Shown here piece after piece: positions 48,291 through 59,944 of a DNA stretch of 64,000 nucleotides. Numbering within the stretch: position 1 is the stretch's first letter; every line of letters begins with the position of its first letter. The position numbers and the translations under genes are program-made. The DNA is taken from positions 1-64,000 of the forward strand of contig BGZK01002022.1 in assembly GCA_005406025.1 (NCBI GenBank), read 5' to 3'. Under the pieces are notes generated by a model that did no database searches, was not told the DNA's origin, and saw nothing but the letters and a program-made list of their open reading frames with translations. The DNA comes from Eumeta japonica. Its lineage: Eukaryota > Arthropoda > Insecta > Lepidoptera > Psychidae.

Positions 48291-51200
48291 CTGAAAAAAA
48301 AATAATAAAAATCTATTTATTCTTCAATTGTTCTTGGGGTCTATTTTGTAATAAAGATATGAGAAATATGCCTGCCCCCATTTAATATAATATGAAATAT
48401 ATTTGTAAATAGATGCCTATTGACGAAATTGAATAAATAAACACAAATTAATTAGAAAAAAAAGGTTATATTGTGATTTAAATATTTTAATCGTTATCTA
48501 GTCAGAGTAGGCACGTGAAATGTTCATAAATTATAAGTATTACAGAAACGGTTTTCTGTTTCTTTTTTTTTTAAAACTCTGATGAACTAATATTAAATAT
48601 GTATGACACAGATTAAAATGCATGATACGAGTCCGAGAGAAGAAATCTCAATACGAGAGTGTTTAATTAAAACAAATTTAAGCGACCAAATTAAAATTCA
48701 ATGAGATTTACATTTCTATATACAAAATACAATAACATCTTTCGGCCGTTGTTTAAACGGCTAATATTTGTGTGTGAATCAAGAAACCTGAAACATTATC
48801 TTGTTTTGAAACGAATATGAGTAGGTATGTATTTCGTATTAAATTATTTACACAGAAATAAACAAAATTATAAATAAATTACTAATAATATTACCAAGAC
48901 TATGATTATAAATAAGGCGGAGTTGTTGTGAAATAAATGCGGTAATTTAAAAATTTACCTTTAAAATTTTTTTTCAAATTCCAATAAGGAAATGACCGAA
49001 TAAATCCTCAAAACTGGAAACTCCAAAAATAATCACACAACTTCCAGTCCACGGAGCTCCGTTGGACACTCACCTGGTGGGGTCGAAGGCGACATCGAAG
49101 CCCGGCACCTGCACCACGTTCGGCTCACCCTTCGGCTTGGAGTAGCTGAACGAGATCTGATCCTTAAAGGTCTCCGGCTCTATGAATTTCAACTGCTCGA
49201 AGTGCGAATGGAACTCCTTCACCACTGTCAGCTTCCTCTTCAAGAGTTGCTCTGTTGGAGATGGGGCACCCGTGAATGTTGTGAATAAAGACGGTGGCTT
49301 GGCTGTGGGTCATGGTCTATTTTGACTTTTATGGATGGTTCAAAGGGTAAGATGCCATTTTTAACTCATGATGGGACAAATTTTTCAGAGGGATATTGAG
49401 ATGATTAGAATATCAGTTTTCTAGCTTATTTAGTTAGTGCTATATTTAAAATCTTTATTTCAATCAAAACTAAATGATATTCGATTATTTTTAATTTAAT
49501 GACTTACGATGCTACAGAAGAAAAACAAGAAATTTGAAAAAAGTACCTACATTGAATTAACTGTTTATGATAGATAATTAATAAATCAATACAGACTCTC
49601 GGATACTGACCAATGATAAATCCCATAGTGACGTCATCGGGCAACCTTATCCCTTCACAAATACTGATGAATCTGCCGCCGCTGGAATATGTAATCAAAT
49701 GTATAATTAATGTCTTATATTTATATAGCAAGCTACACATGTCGTCTTGACGAAATAGTAAAAATTATTAATACACTCGCATACCTGTCTTAAATTGGTT
49801 TTGTTCACGGTTTTAAGCCATATTAAGAGTTAATTAAATTTTAAATAAATAATAAATTGTTATAATCGCATTTTCAACTAACAAATACCAAAAAATTATT
49901 TATGAATTTCGTGTCAAAAATTCAATAAAATCGTTGTCTGATCTATTTCTGATTCTCTGAATTGTTATATTGCAATAAAAAACAAATACATTAGACTAAA
50001 ATAAAGAATAGTATTATTTATACCTATATGGAAATTTCAATGAAGAGCAAAAGTTTGCTACACAAAATGTAAAACTGCAGAAACGGTACCAAAACAAAAT
50101 TATCACAGGCAATATATAATTTATTAGAAATATATTTAGTTAAAATAAAGTTACTCGTTCACCTAATGTTTAATGTAGCTTTTGAGCGCCTTAAAAATAT
50201 GCAACAAGTGAGATGTTTTGATCATACAAAAAGAGCACAAAAGATACTCGAAAATATGTAGTTAAGTACAATAAATTCTATGCACGTACCAAATATCGCG
50301 TTTTTTTATAAAAAGTACATAAAATTATAAAAAAAAAAATTAATTTCATGGAAATCCAAATTTTGAGCAACCACCTATTTTGTTTCTAATTCAGATATAG
50401 CGTTTATTATCGAATTTCAACGTAAAAGTGAATCTCGTTTTGTTTTTAAACAGGATCAACATGATTTTCTTCACAGAATAGAGATGTCGCTCACCTCGCC
50501 ACCGGCAGCATACGGAACGCCAGGGCGCGACTTATGCAGAAGCCCGCGCCGCCCGTCGCGAACCAGAAGGAAAACCTCAACTGAAAAGAGACACTGAATT
50601 GATGATTGATATTGAACTTTGATAATGTACAGTGTATGTCAATATCTAGACGTATATGTAAACAATTGATATGTACATATATGTGAGGGAAAAGAGTTGC
50701 CAATGAAAAATAAATAATGTAAAATGCTTCAGTAAGCTAATTAATAAGTGGTATGAATGCCGAAATGGATTATTGCCTATCGATTTGTTAAAGAATCAGG
50801 AAGAAAAAAGAGATTGTTTGATTTAGTTCATTGTAAAAAAATAACTTTATGATAATATTTAGTTTATTTTAATACTCATGGGTTACTCAAGTGTGGCAGA
50901 AAACACTAATTTCTTTTTAGGATTTCGTATCGAAAGAATGCCAACAGGACCGTATTTGTAAGTACACGCCGTTTGTACATACGTTTATATGTCCAACCTT
51001 TAATGGATTGTGTGACCGGGTGAAATATTCAATGAATAAATAACGAATAATGAATAAAAGCAAAAAATTAAGGGAGATTTCCATCCAAACAGCGTGTTTT
51101 AAAAAAATATTTGTTTTTGCTCTATCGTAAAAACTACATACATACTAGTCAAGCACAATAATACATACTAGTCAAGCACAATAATACATACTAGTTAAAC

Positions 51201-54200
51201 TTGGTGTGATTATAATGCAAAACGTAAAACAAAACAACAAGTAGTAAAATCCGGTTAAGGGAAAGTAAGTTTGTGCCAATACTAGAAAAAAAAAATGGAA
51301 GGAAATAGATTTTATTATACAAAATTTCGGTAGATGTACGTATCGTGTGATAGAACTCTCAGTAAGTGAGTCTATACTCTAGTAAGTCTTGGCTAGTTTT
51401 TTTCTATATTCCGTGACAAGCGATTATCATGTGGTTAATAAACGGCTATAATGCGTGTGTAGTGACAAACTTGCAAAACAACGAAATAAATATATAGTAA
51501 ATATCTACCATCAAATTGTCTATTCCTTTATTTATACCAAAAACAATATCCATAATCGGAAATTTTTATTATATATATGGCAGCTCTCCTGTATAATCGT
51601 GGGGAAAACAATATATGAGTTCAGAAAATCGGGTCATTTATTTACGTCACGTATCAGTTGAAATCGTTATTATTTTTCATTCGATTAAAGAGACATTAAC
51701 TATAAGCAAAACCATTTTCTATACCCTGCATCAAGTGAAGCGTTGTTCAACAAGAGATCGAAAAGCACTATATTACGTCTTTTATTTTCAACTTGGCACT
51801 TCTTAGCCCCGCTCGCGGCGCTGGGGCAGCGCAGTTGCTTTCAGAGGGTAACGAATACGATTCTGTACACAGACAAATTGATCGATGACCAATTAACTTC
51901 AGACAAATTAAACTGTTTGGTACGCGTCACGAACAGGACGTCAAGTAAGTTCCGGATGCTGCCATTGTGTTGACGACAATGGTGGTTGCAACACGCAGTC
52001 GACTAGTATCGAGTGTTTTTAGTGATTATATCTTAATCTGAAGTAAGGTTGAGGATGTGACCTCGTGGTGGGCTGACAAAAGCGTGACGCCCAAGGATTA
52101 CAATTTTGTATTCAGTTTTAAGTTTTAGCTATCCTTTGCCTTAGACATCTTATAGATAAATCCTTAACAAAGTTGCACCAGTGAAAGAGTATTCATTATC
52201 TGTAACGATAAAGGTGGCAAATATTAGTTGAAAAAAAATCTTACGGTTCTTTAATTTAATTTAAAATGCAAATGCATGAGATAATTTATTAGAATCAGCA
52301 CTATGATGTCTAACATTAGCGTTTGACTTTTATTTGGTTATCGGATATCAAGGGGGACAAAAGAGGGGTAAGCTTGATGAATAATGTATAAAAACTATAA
52401 AACGTGACCAATAGAAAAACTGAAGGTGATTAGACTTAAGATACTAAGTAACTTAAGATACTATTAGATTAAAGACACTATTTATCATCGCCACCTTAAT
52501 GCACAATGAATTCTAAAACCGCACATGTGTGGTGTTCAATTATGAGACATCATAAATACCAGGTAACAATTTGACGTTTCAAAACTCAGTAGGACGACTC
52601 AGTAAAAATAATGCTTAGTTATTTATTTTTCCCTTTTTTTTTAAACTGACATTTCAGTTTTAATTATTACTTTTTGTGTAGACAGAATAGTTAATTGGAT
52701 AATGAAGATATTATTTTTTGTGTCAAATTAAATGTGTAACTTTGCCAGTTATGGAAACAAATAAAAATTAAATTATTTAAAAAGCAATGAATCGTGTAAA
52801 TTATCATAAAATCTTTGCTGTAACATTCTCACAAGACGGAGTTAACCTTGTATTTTATTTGGTGCTACTAGCACAATGGCGTCATAGCTTTCAAGTATAT
52901 ATCCTCTCTGTCTACTTGGCATTTTCTCGTAACATTCATATATTATATTAAAGTTATACAAAAATAGCGTCACTAAATTCTTGTTCAATTAAAAAAATAG
53001 TCATAAGAAAGACGGTTATTCTAACAGCATGCCCGTACTGGATACAAGAATATCTGCCTGTATGTGCATGCTTAGAATAGGACCGCCGACCCGTCCGGGT
53101 CGTTCGGGACTAGCGCCGTGGGCCGGCGGCGTATCTTGGTAACGCTATTAAGCCACCTTAACTTCAAGGATGTTCTCTGGAAACTTTGATCAGAGTTCGG
53201 AGCTTTTAATAGACCGAGCTCGATGGCGACGGGAGATATGGGATATTCATTTGCCGGGTACATTTTCTTCTTACCAAAAATCTACTTTTTAATGTATCTT
53301 CATTTGGTAAGGTGTCGAATTAAACAGTAAATAATAAGTTAACAGTGAATATTGATGTGATTCCTGTCGTATTTTGTTTGTATGTATAATTCTTAACTTT
53401 TATATATAATAAATTTTCTATTTACAATTCCGTGATTATTCGAAATTCTTATGAAAGAATTTCATTTATATGAAATAATTCCACTATCCATATGGAATAA
53501 TTTCACAATTTACATATACAAATCTAAATAACAAATTGCCCAATTTGTCAAATTAGCTTATACCAAGATTCTTTGAAGATTTTTTTTAATGCCAATCGCA
53601 AATAGTGATAATTAACGTTTCGACTGTTAATGCAGAGTTAGACGAAACAAAGCACTAGGCTATTTTTATTTTATTAAAATAAATATTATCAAGAATCAAT
53701 GAGTTCCCAGAAAATAATTATAAAAGTTGTTAAAACACATAAAATATCCCAGAGAATTGTATCAGAATGCCGTTTTAAAGATTTTTTTTTCAAGGGGTTT
53801 TGAAAAAAAAATCTTTAAAACTTCTTGCCTTTTGATTCGCGATCAATGTACGCGAATACAAAAAATACGAAATGTTCTACTTCGATAATGGACATATTAA
53901 AAAAATGCCTGTATATTTATGATAACTTCGTTGTAACTTTGAAACGATTGATTATTCATTATTACAAATTTTTATCTCTATATAATTTCAACATTTTTAG
54001 GATCGGGTAAGACAAAAGGTTGCAGCTTTCAAGTTTTTAGATAGGCAATGTTAAAACATTTAATGTAAAATAGGCGGTTTTTTTTAATTCGTCGTAAACG
54101 TCAAATGAATATTATATCTCGTTTTAACAAACACAAATTTAATTATACACGAGCTCTGTCTCATGCATTTATTAAATAGTTCGATTTTAGGACGGAGTTA

Positions 54201-57200
54201 TCTGATTTTGCCTTGAGGTTTTACTGACTCCCAAGAGCAATTAATTCATAATTATATCGTAAAATTTCATGAAATTTCACAATAAAGGAATAATTTATTT
54301 TGCTTCTTAAACATTGCCAGAAAATCAGTGCTTAGCGAACTGCAAACAACAACTCCATTTAAATAAAATATGAGCGAGGGAAGCGAATTTTCCCTTAAAG
54401 GGTATATCTACGACAGTAACAATAGAACGATCCTAAAACGACTAACATAAAATTATTGCTTCCTTACCTTATTAGTTCCTTTGTTATATATTTTTATGGG
54501 CTCATAAACTGAAGTTCTGCCCAAATACCATTCCTCTTGAGGATTATATCCCTTCAGGACGTTTTCCAGCCTGGGCACGTTCACGTAGTTGTCGTCATCG
54601 AAGTGACAGAACCACCTAAAAGAAGTTTTTTTTAATAATAAAATATACATCGCAATAACTGGCATCGCGCCGCATTGTGCGATTTGCTTTTATTAAATTT
54701 TTCGCTTCTATGCATTTAGTGGAAAAGCGGGAAATTCATTCTTCACGAGTCTCATTTCTCACGGTTGCCGTTAACAAAGACGTTTTTGACAATGCAAAAT
54801 TGAATTTGTACTTCAATTACAGCGCTATCTCGTCCTTTTTGATGCGCGACCGAAGTGCGCCAATATGAATTTGATACACGTGAGAATCACGAAAATTCGA
54901 AGTACCAGTATGATGATACGTTTAATGAATATTTAAACATTTGCAAAAGTAAAACATTCGCTGTGGAGTCGGTCGAAATGGGGGACTCGGCGAGATCTCG
55001 GGCGGGCAACTTTTTCAATTGCAACTCCACGGCGGCTGACGACCGAGAAGACGACGTCGCCGGCCCCGACCGCAGCGGGGCGCCTCGGTCGGACCGTCGA
55101 GCAATTAAAAATTTTCGCATTCAATTTCGGGCGGGCGATCCCCGTATTAACAGCAATTGGTGTAACGAGCGGAATTAAATACGGCCGATTAGAGCGGTGG
55201 CGTAAATAGGGCGTCCGGTGCCTCGGGGAGTCGCGTCTCGTGCTCGACTTTAGTGCGTGTGCGCCGCACTAAAAGTCATTTATTCGGTCCTAAGCTTAGG
55301 GCCGCGGAGAGTTAATTTCGCCGAGCAGACTATTTATGTTTTATCGACCGTCGCCGCCCGATTGGACGGCGCCGTCGTCGGGACTTTGACGTCATGCCGA
55401 TGTGTAAAATAAAATCGAATGACGTCAAGTAAGGCTCAACGGGGCACATACAAAGGTCACAGATGTCGATGATCAGTAGATATATTAAGTTTATAGAGAT
55501 TTTATAAAAAAAACCTTTATGAGGATTATTTGCGGCGCAACTATTGTGACTTTATAAATACTTCAAGCTATTGTACAATAATTATGGTAAATGTAATTAT
55601 TTATCAAATAGTAACAAGTAAAATTATTTATTGTGGTAAATAAAAAAATGTTCATATTAATTGACAATAATGATGAAGTCTTTAATTTTTGGAAATTGTT
55701 CGAATTTGTGTTAAACGTTTTAGGTAAAATAGGCTATTGGCAAAACAAGCCTATGACTTGTATATAATGTTTCGGATTCTTGTATATTGTAACTATAGCA
55801 AAATAGAATAAATAGCACATGTGGTCGTAGGTAATCAACAAATTTTTTTTTATAAGCATATTAGCTTTTACTCGTTAGTTCATAATTTATAATTTTATTT
55901 TTTCGGTTCTAAATTTAAATTCTTCAAAATTATGCTCATTACTACGAGAAGAAATTATACTAAGCTATCCGATTAAAACGTAATATTGGTGTATTAACGT
56001 AGTATACAAATAAATGTAAATAAATAATGCCACATACTAAACGTTTTGAAATTTGAGGGGTAAACCAATACGAATAAAAAAAATATTGAACTACAAATTG
56101 CATTCGTCTGGCGAGGGCTTTGTATTATAATCCACTGGATGGAAAAAAATTGTATTCGCTCCAGTTTTTTCATTCATGAGATTCGAGGAGAATAGGCTGT
56201 GATAGACAGACAGATACACCAATGTCCTGTAAAAGTTTCGTCTTTTCGCCGGGTGTACGGAACCTCAATATTATGTCATTCATCGCATACTAAATTAACT
56301 CAATTTTATTTCACTAAAGTCGGAACGTATAGGAATGGAGAACATTAAACATACACGATAGGTCGGTTATCAATTATTGTATTACCGTTTGTAAATATAT
56401 ACGCTTTTTTTTCTGAATTTATTGCTATTGAAAACGAATCACATGAATATACCTATATAAATTTAAAGTTTTTTACATATTTATAGTGATCGGCGTAACT
56501 TAAATACTAGAAATAAAAGAAAACTGTGTTTACATGTTTTGTGTGAAAACAAGGTTACGAATTAATTGGGATCTGTGTGTGCGTGTTCAATGAGGTCCCT
56601 GAGATGCAAAATTTGCCCTTATACGTATATAAAATCTTTGTTAGGTAATCACTTTGTAAAAACGGTGCCACACAATTTCTGAATATTTAGAGGACAAATG
56701 TTCATTCATGGAGATAACCAGCTCGACTAATTACAGATTTGATTTTTTTAATAATTTTATATTTTTAATAGTATTTGTGTTTTATTCGGTTTGATAAAGA
56801 ACTATCCTAATGTTCTTTGCTCGTCTTCCTCGAGGGTAAGCTGTCTTAAAAATCATGAATTTTTTAAATATTGTAAATTAATTCTTATGACGCATTTAGT
56901 GTCGTTTTATAAACTATAAAACCGAGATCCCTTTATTCAAGTCCGTATACAGTTTCGGTGTGACATCCCAGCGGGCGGGTAGATCGGTAATTTGACGACG
57001 CGTCAGCAAATATTAGAGCTGCCGCTGCACCGGCTTCTAGACTACGCGGCCCACCGACTCCGCCTGTGATCCATCACCACCGAAGCAATTGTTTCGTTTA
57101 TGGGTATGACCATAGGCACGTAGGTTGTGCGCACGGCTAGGTATAATAGCCTATAAAGGCGGGGACACTCGACAGGGATGAGATTTCTAAGAGATAATAG

Positions 57201-58745
57201 AAGCCGCCTTATGACTGAATGAGGTTTCGAATCGAATTTCGATTATAATTTGAACAAAAATTATATATAATTATTGTTTTGTCCTATTTTATAATTACGA
57301 TCATATCTTTATTATGATAATAAGATATATGATATACTTACGATTATTATAATATTACATTATAATACGATTATTATTATTTTATGTATTAAAAGTTAGA
57401 TATTTTACGCGTGATTGAAGTAAAAGTTTCTTATTTAGCGCGGTGCTAAATGTTACGACTAAATTCAAAATCAATAAGTTATTTTAGATTTTAATAGTAT
57501 AGCCCGGGATCGGAACCGTGATTGAAAGCGAGACCGAAATAAAAAAATGGAGAAACTCATTTTATGCCCATTCGGACAGATCGTGAACACGGCTAGTTGA
57601 TTAATAAATAAAATTATTAGAGGGTCCTTTGTAAACTTGTCGTTTTCTACGATACTAGCCAAATCGGACTTGGATATTTCTGGTTAGGCGACAAATTCAA
57701 AATTCAAATCACAAATGCGGAAACTGCGTAAATGGACTATAAATTTTCCTGAACGTTATTTCCGTTAAAAAAAAAAAAGATTTATTTTATTCTCAAGTTG
57801 CACCTAAAGAAGTATTATTTCTTTCTATAAGGGGAATTTGACGACAGTTAATTAATATGCATATTTATTACCATTTACTTTAATTTCTCGGCAATAATTA
57901 TAGTACTGTACGCGAAAAACTCGGCCACGATCGAAGAAAACTTCTTTGAGTGTTGTGAAAATTTGTTATTGCGACGCGCCTTGTGCCCATTTTCAGATCG
58001 GCCACAAATACGGTGGGTAATTTGTATTATCGCTATTAAAAATTATCTAATTGCTCACATAAACTAGGTATCTAGATATGAGTGTATTTTTGCAGTGAAA
58101 TTTCCATCACATTTATCTGTCACGTTCTCCCGTCACGAGGCTCCCAGATTATGTAGATTTTAAAGTAAATATAAGTTTCTTGTTTCAACTATCACAAACC
58201 TTTGATTGCAAAAGCATTAATAATAATTCTGCCATTATAAGAGAAGTTAACAATAATGATAATGTGGTTGAATATACTATTTGTGCTTACTTTCCTATAA
58301 AATAGCTTTTATTTAAAACGAAAAAGAAATCTTTTGTTCAGATCTCACTTATTGTAATTTTGTCAGATATTAAAAAATATAAAAATTAAAGAAGTCTCAC
58401 TTCTTACGGCTGTACACCGCTACATGCGCACTTTTTTTTCTAAAAATATGCAGTACAAAAAAAACATGTGTATTTAACTTACTTCTTGTCCGTGTCCAAG
58501 AAGTGATCGAACTCGACGGACATTTTGCAGCACAAGTGTTTGCGCTGGTGTGAATCGGAACAATTGGTATTCACCATGTGCCCATCTGCAAGCCGCGGGG
58601 ATGTTTAGTGCGTGTTCGGAGTGATAAAGGCCAAATGGACGAATTCAAGATGGAGTAGTATTGTACAATAAGAAACATAATTTTGAGAAAACTCACTTGT
58701 AAGATTTTGGTGCAAAGGATTGTCGACGTCCGTGAAGAACCAAGT
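48236..58745 (-). CDS. fng: fringe (fng), C-terminal part, seven coding exons
   Basis: Fringe is a Golgi glycosyltransferase (GT31 family) that adds GlcNAc in beta-1,3 linkage to O-fucose on Notch EGF repeats and so tunes the Notch response to Delta versus Serrate. Seven exons were read by eye: 58745..58697, 58585..58483, 54615..54468, 50580..50495, 49681..49611, 49251..49074 and 48290..48236. They total 690 nt, giving 229 residues and a TAG stop. Visible hallmarks in order are WFFTDVDN, HMVNTNCS, the cysteine pair of HLCCKMSVEFD, the metal-binding DDD in WFCHFDDDNYVNVPRL, FWFATGGAGFCISRALA, RLPDDVTMGFII, FHSHFEQLKF and the end RFLSLHCFLFPQFEFCPQ. Every junction keeps frame and has GT/AG borders. 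Introns are about 111, 3867, 3887, 813, 359 and 783 bp. The cytoplasmic tail, signal anchor and first catalytic segment are absent from the window, so the gene is 5'-partial here. Identification is very secure; only the exact 5' start is missing. Confidence 0.97.
49074..49251 (-). CDS. fng: fringe exon with FHSHFEQLKF (178 bp)
   Basis: The acceptor CCAACAG ends at 49252 and the donor GTGAGT starts at 49073. It completes Glu (G|AG), followed by 58 codons including LLKRKLTVVKEFHSHFEQL, DQISFSY and NVVQVPGFDVAFDPT, and ends with two bases of an Arg codon. It is the longest and most GC-rich coding exon of the window. Confidence 0.97.
49611..49681 (-). CDS. fng: fringe exon with RLPDDVTMGFII (71 bp)
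   Basis: The acceptor ATTCCAG ends at 49682 and the donor GTCAGT starts at 49610. It completes Ser (AG|C), then reads GGRFISICEGIRLPDD and VTMGFII, plus the first base of Glu. PDDVTMG is a fringe signature carrying acidic residues conserved in the catalytic domain. GTCAGT is a slightly weak donor, but frame and homology support it. Confidence 0.96.
50495..50580 (-). CDS. fng: fringe exon with FWFATGGAGFCISRALA (86 bp)
   Basis: The acceptor TTTTCAG ends at 50581 and the donor GTGAGC starts at 50494. The 28 codons give LRFS, then FWFATGGAGFCISRALA, then FRMLPVA, plus two bases of a Ser codon. The glycine-rich block is the most conserved part of fringe catalytic domains. The exon is distinctly more GC-rich than its AT-rich intron flanks. 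Confidence 0.97.
51136..51197. repeat. 23-bp tandem repeat
   Basis: About 2.5 copies of a 23-bp unit that contains CATACTAGTCAAGCACAATA start at 51141, 51164 and 51187 (the last diverged). This is a local minisatellite in a fringe intron. Confidence 0.9.
51790..52030. other. moderately GC-rich intronic stretch
   Basis: This stretch inside the same fringe intron has higher GC than its surroundings. A small inverted repeat (CCATTGT / ACAATGG) sits near 51963-51983; ACAATGG also fits a Sox core. No coding similarity is recognised. It could be a regulatory element, with weak support. Confidence 0.25.
53080..53270. promoter_or_regulatory. GC-rich intronic island with a TCF-like site
   Basis: This lies in the fringe intron between 50581 and 54467. 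A CTTTGATC core, which matches the TCF/Pangolin consensus, is at 53184-53191, and a GC-rich palindrome-like stretch is at 53082-53130. The short minus-strand open frame here is not like any protein I know. It is a candidate enhancer by composition and motif only. Confidence 0.3.
53772..53821. repeat. perfect 22-bp hairpin with 6-nt loop
   Basis: Arms 53772-53793 and 53800-53821 are exact reverse complements, with a GGGGTT loop. The stem contains a run of nine T (A on the other arm). It lies in a fringe intron. Low complexity makes a microRNA unlikely. Confidence 0.9.
54468..54615 (-). CDS. fng: fringe exon with the DDD metal-binding motif (148 bp)
   Basis: The acceptor TTTTAG ends at 54616 and the donor GTAAGG starts at 54467. 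One base completes the Lys codon, followed by 49 codons beginning WFCHFDDDNYVNVPRL and ending GTNK at phase 0. DDD is the Mn2+/UDP-GlcNAc binding motif of the family, so the catalytic centre is intact. WYLGRTSVYEPIKI matches the WYLGKPS block of other fringes. Confidence 0.98.
54950..55420. promoter_or_regulatory. GC-rich island inside a fringe intron (candidate enhancer)
   Basis: This is about 470 bp of markedly GC-rich sequence within the intron between the DDD exon and the CCKM exon, surrounded by AT-rich DNA. It has open frames on both strands but none resembles a known protein, and splicing of fringe across it is complete without it. It includes AATTAAA-type homeodomain-like cores and a TGACGTCA-like element near 55387 and 55418. 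It is probably conserved non-coding regulatory DNA; this is inference from composition only. Confidence 0.4.
56150..56275 (-). repeat. fragment of the 'TCCGTCCGTCCG' dispersed repeat
   Basis: On the minus strand it reads GGTTCCGTAC, then CGAAAC, then TCTGTCTGTCTATCAC, the order seen in the better copies at 24.7 and 41.5 kb. It is short and diverged. Confidence 0.5.
56490..56860 (+). mobile_element. jockey-like LINE 3' relic
   Basis: A degraded second copy of the 3' end of the jockey-like element at 9.7-11.9 kb. The stretch encoding NTRNKRKLC and the run on to the end of the reverse transcriptase align with 11210-11420. The downstream block near 56805-56850 (ACTATCCT...TTGCTCGT...TCGAGG) matches 11813-11850. 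Reading frames are broken. It sits in a fringe intron in the opposite orientation to the gene. Confidence 0.75.
57000..57180. other. GC-rich intronic block
   Basis: About 180 bp of raised GC in the large fringe intron, with CACCACCGAAGC-like and GGCGGGG stretches. No open frame resembles a protein. It may be conserved non-coding DNA. Confidence 0.25.
57500..57560. repeat. short GGGATCGG-type degenerate repeat
   Basis: CGGGATCGGAACCGTGATTG and GAAAGCGAGACCGAAAT resemble the degenerate short-period array at 38105-38300. Confidence 0.4.
58483..58585 (-). CDS. fng: fringe exon with HMVNTNCS and CCKMSVEFD (103 bp)
   Basis: The acceptor is CTTGCAG at 58586 and the donor GTAAGT starts at 58482. 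The first two bases complete an Asn codon carried over from the 49-bp exon, giving NGHMVNTNCSDSHQRK, then HLCCKMSVEFDHFLDTDK. The conserved cysteines of fringe proteins (NCS and CCKM) are present. The intron separating it from the previous exon is only about 111 bp. Confidence 0.96.
58697..58745 (-). CDS. fng: fringe exon encoding TWFFTDVDN (49 bp)
   Basis: This tiny exon reads from an acceptor ending TTGCAG at 58746 to a donor GTGAGT at 58696. It starts at phase 0 with ACT TGG TTC TTC ACG GAC and gives TWFFTDVDNPLHQNLT plus one base. The WFFTD segment is a conserved fringe signature before the cysteine-rich block. The next upstream exon must end at a codon boundary; none was recognised between 58746 and 64000. 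Confidence 0.93.
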
Positions 58746-59869
58746 CTGCAACAGAATGAGAAATTTTTACTATTCGAAAGAGCTAACTGAAAAAAAAATC
58801 TATTATTCACGATATGGAATTTCAGGAGGAATACAATAGCTACAAGATTTATATTGAGAAATGAGTATATTGAAAGTACGATTAAGTCATTTGAAAGAGA
58901 AGTGTACACGGGATTTTTTTCTTGCTATATTACGTTCAAAAACAAGCAATTCCTTTATCTTATTTCGATGAGCGTGTGTACAACAACTAAGACGATAGTG
59001 GGCTACGTCTTCTCTCAGTTAATTTATTTTACGAGGTTTCGTTTAATATTAGAGCCTCTCCATGAGTTCTCTTAAAAGTATCGATATCGTGAAAATGACG
59101 ATATTTGAAAGAACCCATCCCTTCATCGGAAAGTGATGGGCCGTTTAAAAAATGACGTTACGGCCTTTAAACAAGCGCCCGACGGCCAATCACGGCATCG
59201 CGTCGTCGGGCGTATTAGTGAAGTTATAGTTGAGTTTGCTGAGGACTCCAGAACTCCGTAATAGGTGAGACTTGGCCCGTTTATATGCTAATCGGCTCAT
59301 AAAAACGCCCACATCTAATGAAATGGAATATTTTATGACGTATCTATAGTTTCGTTAAAAAAGGAAAAAATATATATGTAAGTATAATCCGAAACGATTT
59401 GTTCCGAATGGCTGTTTATTGGACATATCCCATTTCTATGGGACATCATTTCTATAATTAGCTATCCAATATCGAGGACTCGACACGTCGTCTCACGAGG
59501 CAGATTATCAGGATATTCGAGTAATATTGGGTAAATTTAAATTTATATTCTGATAGCCGTAGAAGCGGTTACAATTTTTTTACATGTGCCGTGTTCACGA
59601 GAAATACCGTGTTTAGTTTGGTGTGGACGGCGTCGCCTCGTATCATATTGCAGCTGTATTTATCACAAGGTCGGACTGTGGCACATCTATAGCAGATGTT
59701 TCATCTTAAGTTTTTAATAACTGCGAATAGAACATGTCAATTCACATTAAAAGGGACATTAAACTAGTGTTGTTTGTTCGAGTCATCGTTAATGATATTA
59801 TACTAAAGACACCATGGGATGGGCTGGCTTTTGTTGTATAAGACAATGTTTATTTGGACGATTAAATTT

Positions 59870-59944
59870 CGCGGTATAAAACCGGCCGAAGGCTTCCGTA
59901 GCGCTTATAAACATCGGGATTCATGGATGAAGTCGGTTAAAAAT
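59870..59944 (-). repeat. end of the ACCGACTTC dispersed repeat family
   Basis: GAAGTCGGTTAAAAAT at 59929-59944 is the exact reverse complement of the left end of the copy at 1137-1152. Only the end of the element is recognisable. Confidence 0.5.

Larger units (their letters stand above)
55421..58440. other. fringe intron, mostly AT-rich
   Basis: This is the rest of the 3.9-kb intron. It holds the repeat fragments listed separately (56150-56275, 56490-56860, 57500-57560) and a GC-richer block at 57000-57180. Otherwise I see no gene or structured element. Confidence 0.6.

Noticed and set aside
54855..55178. 107-codon plus frame and overlapping minus frames
   Set aside because: Lies in the GC-rich intronic island; open on several frames because of composition; no similarity to known proteins.
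58571..58909. 112-codon minus frame spanning the 49-bp fringe exon
   Set aside because: It is in a different frame from fringe and crosses the splice sites; a shadow only.
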